Assembly (NCBI GenBank): GCA_964624635.1
Contig: CAZUXM010000009.1
Coordinates: 1-64,000 of the forward strand
Source of the DNA: JANWKQ01 sp964624635
Lineage (GTDB): Bacteria; Bacteroidota; Bacteroidia; CAIKAF01
Direction: 5' to 3'
DNA length: 64,000 bases
Shown: positions 54,031 through 62,638 of the stretch, piece after piece
Layout: each line of letters starts with the position of its first letter
Numbering within the stretch: the first letter of the stretch is position 1
Position numbers and translations under genes: made by a program
The notes under the pieces: generated by a model
Seen by the model: only the letters and a program-made list of their open reading frames with translations
Database searches by the model: none
Told to the model about the DNA's origin: nothing

Positions 54031-55083
54031 TTATTCTTTGACCGGCATTTTAAATTTTTTCTCTGAAGGATCTTTGGGCCATCTGCCTTTTTTAAAAATA
54101 TTCGACCCAAAATTGGTTCCTTTTCGTAATTCTTTTTGTTGTTCAAAAGGTAAATGAATAAATTCTTTACACTCATCACTGCAACAGCCTTCAAATTTAT
54201 CAGCACAATTTTTACATTGAATAAACAATAAATGGCAGGCAGGATTTAAACAGTTGGTATGGTCATCACAGGCTTCTCCGCATTGATGACAATTAGAAAT
54301 AATATCTTCCGTAATCCGTTCACCTAGTCTTTCATCAAATACAAAGTTCTTTCCAATAAACTTATTAGGAATACCCTTTTCTTTAGCCACATTGGTATAG
54401 TGAATAATACCTCCCTCTAAATGATATACATTTTCAAATCCTTTATATTTCATGTAAGCGGATGCTTTTTCGCAACGAATACCTCCGGTACAATACATAA
54501 TAATGTTTTTGCCCTTATTATCCTTCATCATATCCACGGCCATCGGTAATTGATCTCTAAATGCATCTGATGGAACTTCAATCGCATTATCAAAATGACC
54601 TACTTCATACTCATAATGATTACGCATGTCAATCAAAATAGTATTCGGGTCTTCCGTCAACTGATTAAACTCTTCAGCATTGAGATATTTTCCGGTATTG
54701 GTAATATCAAATTGGGGGTCTGTAATTCCATCAGCAACAATCCTGTCACGAACTTTGATAATGAGTTTTACAAATGATTTGCTGTTTTGTTCAACGGCAA
54801 TATTTAAACGAATACCTTTAAGGAATGGATATGAATATAGGTACTCTCTAAATTTATCTACGTTGGGCTCAGGACAATTAATTTGTGCATTGATCCCTTC
54901 TTTGGCAACATACACCCTTCCTAGCACTCCAAGGTTCGCTAAGTTTTGATATAATTCATCTCTCCAAGCAACTGGATCATCAATATGGGCATATTGATAA
55001 AATGAAATGGTTATCCTTTTAAAAGGTTCCTGCTCAATTTTTTTCAGCAGGGTTTGTTTATCATACTTGTTATACAGTTGCAT
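54031..55083 (-). CDS. trhO: tRNA uridine 5-oxyacetic acid hydroxylase TrhO (rhodanese-like)
   Basis: 350 residues. An N-terminal acylphosphatase-like domain (RITISFYQYAHIDDPVAWRD, VYVAKEGINAQINCP) precedes a rhodanese domain with active-site Cys in MYCTGGIRCEKA. A C-terminal Cys-rich zinc-binding part (SNCHQCGEACDDHTNC, CKNCADKFEGCC) follows. This is the YceA/TrhO layout; TrhO makes 5-hydroxyuridine at position 34 of certain tRNAs. Confidence 0.92.
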   Translation of the reverse strand: MQLYNKYDKQTLLKKIEQEPFKRITISFYQYAHIDDPVAWRDELYQNLANLGVLGRVYVAKEGINAQINCPEPNVDKFREYLYSYPFLKGIRLNIAVEQNSKSFVKLIIKVRDRIVADGITDPQFDITNTGKYLNAEEFNQLTEDPNTILIDMRNHYEYEVGHFDNAIEVPSDAFRDQLPMAVDMMKDNKGKNIIMYCTGGIRCEKASAYMKYKGFENVYHLEGGIIHYTNVAKEKGIPNKFIGKNFVFDERLGERITEDIISNCHQCGEACDDHTNCLNPACHLLFIQCKNCADKFEGCCSDECKEFIHLPFEQQKELRKGTNFGSNIFKKGRWPKDPSEKKFKMPVKE

Positions 55084-55200
55084 GCTGTACTTTTTTAAGT
55101 GATTAACTAAAGTAAATTAATGTACAAATATACCAATTGTTAACGGAGCTTGCAATGATAAATAGGATAGTATTTAATTTCCTGGTATTTTGAATAGAAC

Positions 55201-55236
55201 GCGGATAACACGGATAAGGCGGATTTGCGCAGATAT
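55201..55236. repeat. Short 9-nt-period GGAT repeat
   Basis: GCGGATAAC, ACGGATAAG, GCGGATTTG, then CGCAGAT: three to four imperfect copies of a 9-nt unit. A GC-richer patch in an AT-rich gap (55084-55310). Similar CGCGGAT strings recur in Bacteroidota intergenic DNA, from memory. Confidence 0.4.
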
Positions 55237-55283
55237 TTACACCTTCAATTTAGCTGTAAAACTATTAAACAGAACAATTTTAC

Positions 55284-55291
55284 TATGTTTG
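55284..55291 (+). promoter_or_regulatory. -7 element (TATGTTTG) of the threonine dehydrogenase-like gene
   Basis: Exact TAnnTTTG match 20 nt before the ATG at 55311. No clear TTG at the usual distance. Confidence 0.45.
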
Positions 55292-55310
55292 TAGCCTTAC
55301 ATCTCTCTAT

Positions 55311-56255
55311 ATGGCAAGTGACACGATACTCATTTTAGGTTCAGGAGGACAAATAGGCACTGAACTGGTAACCGCCCTTAGAAAAATTCATGGTAGTGAC
55401 CGGGTCATCGAATCAGACATTAAAGAAGATTCCAATGCAGATGGGCCTTACGAGGTTATCAATGTATTAGATAAAGACCGGATTTTTGAGGTAATAAAAA
55501 AACATAAGGTAACCCAGGTATATTTACTTGCGGCTATGTTGAGTGCAACTGCCGAGAAGTTTCCGGAAAAAGGATGGCAACTTAATATGGAATCTTTATT
55601 CCATGTTTTAAATCTTGCCAAAGAAAAACATATAGGGCAAATATATTGGCCAAGTAGTATTGCTGCCTTTGGTCCTACCACTCCTAAAGAAGATACACCA
55701 CAACATACCATTACTGAACCTTCTACCATTTATGGAATTTCAAAACTGGCAGGTGAGCTTTGGTGCGAATGGTACAATAAAAAACATGGAGTTGATGTTC
55801 GCAGTATTCGTTATCCGGGTTTGATTAGTTATACGGCCCCTCCCGGTGGAGGAACAACTGATTATGCTGTAGATATTTTTCACCAAGCTATAAAAACAGG
55901 TACGTATAATTGTTTTTTAAGCGCAGGAACCATGTTGCCTATGATGTATATGCCTGATGCCATTAGAGCTACCATTGAAATTATGCAGGCTCCTGCAGAA
56001 AATATAAAGTTAAGATCTGGATATAATCTAGCTGCATTTAGTTTTACCCCGTCACAAATTGCCCATGAAATTCGCCAGCATATACCTGATTTTCAGGTAA
56101 CCTATGAGCCTGATTTTCGTCAAGCCATTGCTGATTCATGGCCGCAAAGCATTGATGACAGTGCTGCCAGAAATGATTGGGGTTGGAAACACGACTATAA
56201 ATTAAAAGACATGGTAGCAGATATGCTAATTAATTTGCGAAAAGTAGTAAATTGA
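55311..56255 (+). CDS. SDR-type L-threonine 3-dehydrogenase / NAD-dependent epimerase
   Basis: 314 residues. Rossmann motif ILGSGGQIG (7-15), catalytic YGISK, and the PPGGGTTDYAVDIFHQA block that marks the short-chain threonine dehydrogenases. It probably oxidises threonine to 2-amino-3-ketobutyrate with NAD+. The next step (Kbl, 2-amino-3-ketobutyrate CoA ligase) is not in the window. A plain nucleotide-sugar epimerase is the alternative, but the TDYAVDIF segment favours threonine dehydrogenase. Confidence 0.85.
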   Translation: MASDTILILGSGGQIGTELVTALRKIHGSDRVIESDIKEDSNADGPYEVINVLDKDRIFEVIKKHKVTQVYLLAAMLSATAEKFPEKGWQLNMESLFHVLNLAKEKHIGQIYWPSSIAAFGPTTPKEDTPQHTITEPSTIYGISKLAGELWCEWYNKKHGVDVRSIRYPGLISYTAPPGGGTTDYAVDIFHQAIKTGTYNCFLSAGTMLPMMYMPDAIRATIEIMQAPAENIKLRSGYNLAAFSFTPSQIAHEIRQHIPDFQVTYEPDFRQAIADSWPQSIDDSAARNDWGWKHDYKLKDMVADMLINLRKVVN

Positions 56256-56260
56256 TCTAA

Positions 56261-57085
56261 TTACACCTTAAGATCTTTTTTCATATATACCATAAACGTC
56301 GCGATAGATGCACTAATTATGATAATTAAACTTAAAACTGCATATATCGGATCATAACCTGACTTTAAAATTGAAGCCGGCTCTGCATATTGATAGGGAG
56401 ATAGAAATCGTAAAAATGATACTTTATCTACCATTTTTGACAACATCCCAACAATATAGGTAATAAAAAACAAACCGAAGAATGCACCTGTTGCATGGGT
56501 TGGATTTTTGATTATTGCAGACAACAAAAAACCAACCGACATGTATACCACGGATGTAATAAATCCGGCCATCGACATTAATTTAATTTTATTGATAACG
56601 CTCATTGGATCCTGCTCATTCGTCGAAAAAATTAAACAAGTAGCAACAGAAACAATGGTAGTTACTATAACCAACAATGTTAACATCAAAAGATGAGATA
56701 CCATTTTCGCCTTCACAATCATTGATCTTGTAATGGGACGTGCATATAAAAGCTCAATGGTTCCTTCTCCTTCCTCTTTAATGAGTGAATTAGTTCCGTA
56801 CATAGCAGCAAAAATGCATAAAGCCATTAAAATATTTTGATATACAGATGCAAAATAATTAGTAACCGATGACAGGTTCGTAAATAATTCCATGTCAAAG
56901 GACTTTCTCATACTTTCAGGCATAGCATCCATTTTTGCTTTCATAATATCTTGCATACTACTATTTTGCAAAAAAGGAAAAAACATCATTAATAAAATGG
57001 TTATTAAAGAAACTATAATGGACCAAATCAATAATGACCGAAAATTTCTTTTGATTTCAAATTGTACAATATTTTTCATGATCAT
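56261..57085 (-). CDS. ABC-2 type transporter permease
   Basis: 274 residues (ATG at 57085 or 57079). Six membrane helices in the ABC-2 arrangement. A cytosolic GEGTIELLYARPITRS segment, shared by Nat/bacitracin-type exporter permeases, follows helix 2. It starts 2 nt after the stop of the ATPase gene, so the two make one exporter. Substrate unknown; such two-gene systems often export antibiotics, Na+ or lipids. Confidence 0.88.
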   Translation of the reverse strand: MIMKNIVQFEIKRNFRSLLIWSIIVSLITILLMMFFPFLQNSSMQDIMKAKMDAMPESMRKSFDMELFTNLSSVTNYFASVYQNILMALCIFAAMYGTNSLIKEEGEGTIELLYARPITRSMIVKAKMVSHLLMLTLLVIVTTIVSVATCLIFSTNEQDPMSVINKIKLMSMAGFITSVVYMSVGFLLSAIIKNPTHATGAFFGLFFITYIVGMLSKMVDKVSFLRFLSPYQYAEPASILKSGYDPIYAVLSLIIIISASIATFMVYMKKDLKV

Positions 57086-57087
57086 TA

Positions 57088-57957
57088 TTAATTATAATAT
57101 TTAGTAAACTCCTGTTCAATACCCGGTTTCACAATTTCAATACTTTCTATATTAAACTCAGCCAATTTTTTAATCATCCGATCCGGGTTGCCTGTATATT
57201 CGATGATATATCCCTGTTGATTTGCTTCGAAATATTCAACCCCTTTCATTGTCTTAATATCGGCTAGGTTATTGGGTGAGCTTATTCTTATTCTCAATTT
57301 ATTTGATGATATAGAATTGATATCCTTAACATCAATAATTTTTCCACTCTTAATTACTGCCACCTTTTTGCAGAAATGTTGTACTTCAGATAGATTATGA
57401 CTAGAGAAAAATATGGTTGCTCCGTTTTTGTTTTCTTCAGCTAAGGTTTTTAGAAGTCGGTCTTGCATTAATGGATCTAAACCATTGGTCGGCTCGTCCA
57501 GAATCACCAACTGAGGGTTAAACAACAATGCTTGCACTATAGCCACCTTTTTTTTATTTCCCAATGATAGCTCCTTCATTTTTTTATTCATATCCACCTC
57601 AAAAACTTCGCATAAGTTCTTCATCTTAGCCTTATCAGCTTGAGGATAAAACCGGGAAGTATAATTGAGTATATCCACCACCTTTACATTGTTATAATAA
57701 CGAATTTCGCTTGGAACGTAACCAGTAATCTTTTTAATTTCCAAGGTTTGGGAAACACAATCCTTACCCATCATTTTTAATGAGCCCGAGGAAGGGAAAA
57801 TAAAATTCAACAGACTACGAATAGTGGTTGATTTACCCGCCCCATTAGGACCTATAAAACCAAAAATATCACCAACGTCTATGCTTAAGTTCATATTTGA
57901 AACTGCATAAGATGTCCCAAATTTTTTTGAGAAATCTGAAATTTCGATCGCCTTCAT
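57088..57957 (-). CDS. ABC transporter ATP-binding protein
   Basis: 289 residues. Walker A GPNGAGKSTT, signature LSLGNKKKVAIVQALL, Walker B LVILDEPTNGLDP and switch His in FFSSHNLSE are all intact. The C-terminal 70 residues form the extra domain usual in exporters of the Nat/bacitracin type. Pairs with the permease just downstream. Confidence 0.93.
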   Translation of the reverse strand: MKAIEISDFSKKFGTSYAVSNMNLSIDVGDIFGFIGPNGAGKSTTIRSLLNFIFPSSGSLKMMGKDCVSQTLEIKKITGYVPSEIRYYNNVKVVDILNYTSRFYPQADKAKMKNLCEVFEVDMNKKMKELSLGNKKKVAIVQALLFNPQLVILDEPTNGLDPLMQDRLLKTLAEENKNGATIFFSSHNLSEVQHFCKKVAVIKSGKIIDVKDINSISSNKLRIRISSPNNLADIKTMKGVEYFEANQQGYIIEYTGNPDRMIKKLAEFNIESIEIVKPGIEQEFTKYYN

Positions 57958-58113
57958 AAGTCAATAAATTTTAGATCAAATTAAACGTAATAGGATGTTT
58001 TCCTCCAAATAATTAACTTATTTTTCAACTCCTTTGTTAGTCTAAAACAAACTGGAAAAACAAGGCTATTTTACTCCTCACCAGCCAATTATCTATTGTA
58101 AAGAATTAGTAGT

Positions 58114-58121
58114 TATATTTG
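58114..58121 (+). promoter_or_regulatory. -7 element (TATATTTG) just before the thioesterase gene
   Basis: Exact TAnnTTTG match ending 4 nt before the ATG at 58126. The transcript would be leaderless or nearly so, because the N-terminal beta strand requires this ATG. Confidence 0.45.
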
Positions 58122-58125
58122 TCCC

Positions 58126-58821
58126 ATGAAAGATTTCACCTTGTTCATGCTTCCGTTTGGGGGGGGTAACGAAACCAGTTACCAAAAGTTTGAGCAATAC
58201 CTGGATAAAAACATTATTGTACTCAATGCTGAAGCTCCGGGCAAAGGAAGAAGAATAAAAGAACCCATTTTAAAAAATCTATATTTAATATCAGATGCTT
58301 ATTTTGATCAGTTTAAAGACAAGATAAAAGAACCTTATGCTATATACGGACATAGTATGGGAGCTTATATAGGCCATCTCATGATACAACGTATCATGGA
58401 TGAAAAACTCCCTTTACCCAAACATTTTTTTGTTACCAGTAAAATAGCTCCATCAAGAAACTACAATAAAAAAAGAAGTATTTATACCAACGAACAGTTC
58501 GTAAAACATTTAAAGGATCTGAAAGGAATGCCTGATGCGATTTTGGAGAATGAGGAACTGTTGCAAATATTTTTACCTATCATTCGTAGTGATTTTGATG
58601 CATTGGATCAATATAAATACCGTTCGAAAGAACCGTATCCTGTAGATATGACTATGATTTGCGGAAGCCAGGAAGATGTACCGGATGACCAACTTACTGA
58701 TTGGAATAAAGAAACCAGTGGTGAATTTATTTTTGAACGCTGGGAAGGTCACCATTTCTGGATTTTTGATCACCTGCCTGCATTATGTAAAAGAATTAAT
58801 CAAACACTTGAAAAATATTAA
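58126..58821 (+). CDS. Type II thioesterase (alpha/beta hydrolase)
   Basis: 231 residues. LPFGGGNETSY (9-19) is the oxyanion region, GHSMGAYIG holds nucleophile Ser77, and GHHFW near the C-terminus gives the catalytic His. This is the RifR/GrsT-like family that removes wrong acyl groups from carrier proteins of peptide or polyketide synthases. The phosphopantetheinyl transferase gene overlaps its last base, so the two act together. No synthase is in the window. Confidence 0.88.
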   Translation: MKDFTLFMLPFGGGNETSYQKFEQYLDKNIIVLNAEAPGKGRRIKEPILKNLYLISDAYFDQFKDKIKEPYAIYGHSMGAYIGHLMIQRIMDEKLPLPKHFFVTSKIAPSRNYNKKRSIYTNEQFVKHLKDLKGMPDAILENEELLQIFLPIIRSDFDALDQYKYRSKEPYPVDMTMICGSQEDVPDDQLTDWNKETSGEFIFERWEGHHFWIFDHLPALCKRINQTLEKY

Positions 58822-59480
58822 TGGCCGAAGCAATTATATATTATACCATTTTTGATAACGAGGAAACTCCCATTGATGCAAAATATATACATGCTTTACC
58901 TGATGTTTTATCAAAAGAAATTTTACTCTACAAAAAGCAGGATGACATAAATCGTTTAACCGCTGGTAAGCATTTACTCAAAAAAATATTGTCCGACTAT
59001 TTCCCTCAAATATCATTAGAGAATTATGCAATTGATGATATGGGAAAACCATTTATAAAAGATTTATTTGATTTTAATATTACCCATTCCGGACAGGTAG
59101 TGGCATGTGCCTTATTAAATGCAGAAGGGAAAATAGGAATTGATTTGGAAAAAATTCGCACCATTGACATTCCTAAATTCACCAAACAATTTTCTCCACA
59201 GGAGATGATGAGAATCTTAGCTGACAAAGACCCTCAAACCCGATTTTTTGACTTCTGGAGCATGAAAGAGGCCGTTATGAAAGCAGATGGAAGAGGAATG
59301 AGAATCCCCTTACATAGCATTCGTTTAAAAGATGAACATGCTACTATAGACGATAAAGATTGTAAGTGGAATTTATACCCACTGGAATTACATTCAACTG
59401 TAAGATCTCATGTTTGTAGTAATCAGGTTATTGAAGAAAGAATAATTCGTCAGATTGATTTAAAAGAATTGTTTGGTTAA
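58821..59480 (+). CDS. 4'-phosphopantetheinyl transferase (Sfp type)
   Basis: 219 residues, the two-lobed Sfp length. Motifs FNITHSGQVVACAL, KIGIDLEKIR (Mg ligand Asp/Glu) and FFDFWSMKEAVMKADGRGM are intact. It moves phosphopantetheine from coenzyme A to a serine of carrier proteins. Start overlaps the thioesterase stop (TAATG), giving a two-gene carrier-protein service operon. Confidence 0.92.
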   Translation: MAEAIIYYTIFDNEETPIDAKYIHALPDVLSKEILLYKKQDDINRLTAGKHLLKKILSDYFPQISLENYAIDDMGKPFIKDLFDFNITHSGQVVACALLNAEGKIGIDLEKIRTIDIPKFTKQFSPQEMMRILADKDPQTRFFDFWSMKEAVMKADGRGMRIPLHSIRLKDEHATIDDKDCKWNLYPLELHSTVRSHVCSNQVIEERIIRQIDLKELFG

Positions 59481-59482
59481 AT

Positions 59483-60913
59483 TTATTTCAACCCGTATTC
59501 ACTCAACAACCAAACCAGAGCAGCAATGGTTCCACAACCCATTTCCAGTTCACGTTTATTTACGTTTTCAAATTTATCTTCAGCAGCATGGTGTACATCA
59601 AAATATCGTTGCGAATCAGGAATAAAACCTAACAAAGCAACATTCTGATCTTTTAAACGAGATACATCTACTCCACTTCCTCCTTTTTCAAATACATGAA
59701 CAAAATACGGAGCGAAATATTTTTTCCATTGCTCCAAACGTTTAGCAAGTTGAGTTACTACAGGTTCGTTTCCTTCGTATGAAAAACCTCTGGGTGCAAA
59801 TCCCCCCCGATCGCTTTCAATAGCCACAATATGTTTTTGTTTTTTATTCTTTGCATTATCGGCATAAGTCTCTGCCCCTCTTGCTCCATTTTCTTCATTC
59901 ATAAACATCACACAACGAATAGTTCTTTTAGGTTGAATTCCTAATTGCTTAAAAATATTCAACACATCAATGGATTGTACACAACCGGCACCATCATCAT
60001 GTGCACCTTCACTGTTATCCCAACTATCTAAGTGACCTCCAATCACAATTACTTCATCAGGATATTGTGAACCTTTTATTTCTCCAATCACATTATACGA
60101 TTTCACATCCGCATATTTTTTACAATTCATTTTTAAATAAAATTTCAAATCCTTTTTTTCTTTCAGGAACTGATGTAACCTATTGGCATCATTAGTTGAT
60201 AGCGCTGCCGCAGGAATTCGATTATCTGATTTATAAATCATGACTCCGGTATGAGGGAAATCATCATCACGTAAACTTAAAGAACGAATCAATACTGCTA
60301 CCGCACCTTTAGCAGCAGCTTCATCAGCTCCTTTTACCCTGATACTGGCGCAACCGCCATAAGCTCCAAAAGTGTCAATGAATTTTGGATCCATTGCCTG
60401 ATTAATAAAAACTATTTTACCTGAAACTTTAGATGCATCTACCGACTTTAATTCCTCTAACGATTTTACTTCAATTACATTCGCCGTTAATCCATTAGTA
60501 GAAGTAGCTATAGAGCCTCCTAAGGCACAAAGGTTCATGGTAAAACTCTGGTCACCACCTAACAAGACTTTCCCCTCTTCCTTATCTCCTCTTTCCCAAT
60601 GTGGCACCATGGTCTCTTGCAACCAGGCAGTATCTGAAACTTGTTTAATCATTTCAAAAGTTAGGTCTACTGCTTTAGCAGCGTTTTCGCTTCCACTTAA
60701 TCGGGCAGGGGCTATCTTGCATAGCGTAAATAAGTTAGTGTATGCCGAACTTTTTGTTAAGGCTACATCAAATATTTTTCGAATGAACAATGAATCAGAC
60801 GAAGGTGATTGACTATATATAGAAGACGTGATAAAAAAGGCACAAAGGATAAGCGCAAACAACACTCTCCTTACAAAATGGTAAGCCACCAGACGTCTAT
60901 TCACTGTTCTCAT
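59483..60913 (-). CDS. M28-family zinc peptidase, exported (carboxypeptidase Q-like)
   Basis: 476 residues. Signal sequence VLFALILCAFFITSSIYSQ. A PA-type inserted domain (about 140-230) precedes the catalytic core. Zinc ligands: GGHLDSWDNSEGAHDDGAG (His, Asp), MNEENGARGA (catalytic Glu pair), IESDRGG (Asp) and the C-terminal HHAAED (His). It probably trims peptides in the periplasm or outside the cell. The first roughly 11 codons precede the hydrophobic core and give a positively charged start. Convergent with the phosphopantetheinyl transferase. Confidence 0.9.
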   Translation of the reverse strand: MRTVNRRLVAYHFVRRVLFALILCAFFITSSIYSQSPSSDSLFIRKIFDVALTKSSAYTNLFTLCKIAPARLSGSENAAKAVDLTFEMIKQVSDTAWLQETMVPHWERGDKEEGKVLLGGDQSFTMNLCALGGSIATSTNGLTANVIEVKSLEELKSVDASKVSGKIVFINQAMDPKFIDTFGAYGGCASIRVKGADEAAAKGAVAVLIRSLSLRDDDFPHTGVMIYKSDNRIPAAALSTNDANRLHQFLKEKKDLKFYLKMNCKKYADVKSYNVIGEIKGSQYPDEVIVIGGHLDSWDNSEGAHDDGAGCVQSIDVLNIFKQLGIQPKRTIRCVMFMNEENGARGAETYADNAKNKKQKHIVAIESDRGGFAPRGFSYEGNEPVVTQLAKRLEQWKKYFAPYFVHVFEKGGSGVDVSRLKDQNVALLGFIPDSQRYFDVHHAAEDKFENVNKRELEMGCGTIAALVWLLSEYGLK

Positions 60914-60946
60914 TTTTATTATCTTTATCTAAAATTAGACCAATAT

Positions 60947-61717
60947 ATGCAAACCAAGGAAGAAATCGTTAAAGACTGGCTGCCAAGATATACCGGAACC
61001 CAATTAGACCAATTTGGGGAATATATTCTTCTTTGCAACTTTAGAACTTACCTGGATTTATTTGCTGAAAAGTTTAATGTACCTGTAATAGGTAACGACA
61101 AACCTATGCAAACCGCTACTGCTGAAAACATTACCATTATTAATTTTGGTATGGGATCGGCCATGGCTGCTACCATTATGGATTTGTTGTCAGCCATTGA
61201 GCCCAAAGCAGCATTGCTCTTAGGTAAATGCGGAGGATTAAAAAAGACCAAAATTGGGGATATGATTTTACCTATAGCAGCTATCAGGGGTGAAGGTACC
61301 AGCAATGATTATATGCCACCGGAAGTTCCGGCACTCCCTTCGTTTAGGTTACAAAGTGCCATATCACATAGTATACGCCAATTTGAATGTGATTACCGAA
61401 CAGGCACCATTTATACTACCAATCGCAGGGTTTGGGAACATGATGAAAAATTCAAACAATATTTAGTAGATACCAAAGCCATTGGTATTGATATGGAAAC
61501 GGCCACTATATTTACCATAGGATTTGCCAATAAAATTCCACGTGGAGCATTGATGTTGGTTTCTGATAATCCATTGGTACCAGAAGGTGTTAAAACATCG
61601 GCTAGTGATAAAAGTGTAACGGCAAAATTTGTAAATTTACAATTAGAGATAGGCATTCACGCTTTAATGGAGCTACGTGATAGTGGGGAATCAGTAAAAC
61701 ATTTGATATTTGAATAA
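60947..61717 (+). CDS. amn: AMP nucleosidase
   Basis: 256 residues from ATG at 60947. The frame reaches back to 60809, but that part lies antisense to the M28 gene and before a TATCTTTA element (60920-60927). Nucleoside phosphorylase fold: INFGMGSAMAATIMDLL, LLGKCGGLKKTKIGD, and IGIDMETATIFTIGF with the purine-site Glu. LVSDNPLVPEGVKTS carries the catalytic Asp. It splits AMP into adenine and ribose 5-phosphate. This is the short form found in Bacteroidota, lacking the N-terminal regulatory domain of the E. coli enzyme. Confidence 0.9.
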   Translation: MQTKEEIVKDWLPRYTGTQLDQFGEYILLCNFRTYLDLFAEKFNVPVIGNDKPMQTATAENITIINFGMGSAMAATIMDLLSAIEPKAALLLGKCGGLKKTKIGDMILPIAAIRGEGTSNDYMPPEVPALPSFRLQSAISHSIRQFECDYRTGTIYTTNRRVWEHDEKFKQYLVDTKAIGIDMETATIFTIGFANKIPRGALMLVSDNPLVPEGVKTSASDKSVTAKFVNLQLEIGIHALMELRDSGESVKHLIFE

Positions 61718-61718
61718 T

Positions 61719-61979
61719 ATGAAAAAGTTCATTTTAGGAATTGTAGGTTTTGTATTCGTAAGTATACTGTCAGCACAAACAACTGATAAGGAAACCCTTC
61801 ATACAAAACAATCAACTACTACTACAACTGTTTCAACGGATACTCTAAAAACTAAAACATTAGTAAGGAAGAAAATAATAAAAGTAGACAGCAAACAGTT
61901 GAACCAAAAAAGTTCTTCGGCTGTTATAGAAAATAACAATCAGGGAAAAAAAGAAGAAGAAAAAAACAAACCTGAATAA
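61719..61979 (+). CDS. Small secreted hypothetical protein
   Basis: 86 residues from ATG at 61719, one base after the amn stop. Signal peptide MKKFILGIVGFVFVSILSAQ, then a polar Thr/Lys/Asn-rich tail without hydrophobic core, ending KKEEEKNKPE. Probably disordered and exported. Co-transcribed with amn, but no functional link is evident. Confidence 0.6.
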   Translation: MKKFILGIVGFVFVSILSAQTTDKETLHTKQSTTTTTVSTDTLKTKTLVRKKIIKVDSKQLNQKSSSAVIENNNQGKKEEEKNKPE

Positions 61980-61980
61980 T

Positions 61981-62589
61981 TTATTCGTTTTCTGCGACTA
62001 CAGATTCTACTCCGGGAACCATCCTTTTTAATAGCTGTTCAATTCCTGCTTTTAATGTAAGTGTAGATGAAGGGCATCCGCTGCATGATCCTCTTAATAC
62101 AACACTCACTACACCTTCTTCAAACGACTTAAAAGATATTTCTCCCCCATCCTGTTCAACAGCAGGTTTAATGTATTCATCTAAAATATCAATAATTTTA
62201 GCTTCAGCCTCTGTAGGATTTAACGGTGTTTCATGAACTACTGATTTTTTCTCTTCTGATTTTTCAGGTGCAGGAGGTAATTCCGTAACTGCTACTTTTT
62301 CTTCAATAAAAAAGTTGAGAATAAAATCACGCAATTCATATTGAATTTCAATCCATTCAATTACCGGAACCTTTGTTACCGTAACAAAATTATTTTTTAT
62401 ATATACTCCTTTTACAAAGGGAAATTGAAACAATGCAGCTGCTAATGGTGATGATTTAGTTTGTGATACATCACTATATTCAGCACTATTATCAATCAAC
62501 AAAGGCCTGTTTACCATAAACTTCATGGTAGCAGGATTGGGTGTTGATTCAGCATATACCTGTACAGGTGGGATATTTGTGGTTTCCAT
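61981..62589 (-). CDS. Nfu-type iron-sulfur scaffold/carrier protein
   Basis: 202 residues from ATG at 62589; an upstream ATG at 62619 lies before the predicted transcription start. The N-terminal Nfu domain (VQVYAESTPNPATMKFMVNR) is joined by a Glu/Lys-Pro linker to a C-terminal NifU-like domain (YIKPAVEQDGGEISFKSF) with the cluster-binding CSGCPSS. It carries Fe-S clusters to target apo-proteins. Confidence 0.93.
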   Translation of the reverse strand: METTNIPPVQVYAESTPNPATMKFMVNRPLLIDNSAEYSDVSQTKSSPLAAALFQFPFVKGVYIKNNFVTVTKVPVIEWIEIQYELRDFILNFFIEEKVAVTELPPAPEKSEEKKSVVHETPLNPTEAEAKIIDILDEYIKPAVEQDGGEISFKSFEEGVVSVVLRGSCSGCPSSTLTLKAGIEQLLKRMVPGVESVVAENE

Positions 62590-62606
62590 AGAATTAAATT
62601 CTTTTA

Positions 62607-62638
62607 CAAAATTACTCAAAACTTCGGGAATAGATCAA
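62607..62638 (-). promoter_or_regulatory. Promoter of the Nfu gene
   Basis: Minus strand: TTG (62638-62636), 21 nt, TAATTTTG (62614-62607), exact consensus. It overlaps the stop codon of the VWA-like gene, so nfu is independently transcribed from about 62601. Confidence 0.6.

Noticed and set aside
58126..59480. Part of a non-ribosomal peptide synthetase cluster
   Set aside because: No adenylation, condensation, ketosynthase or carrier domain lies within the window on either side.
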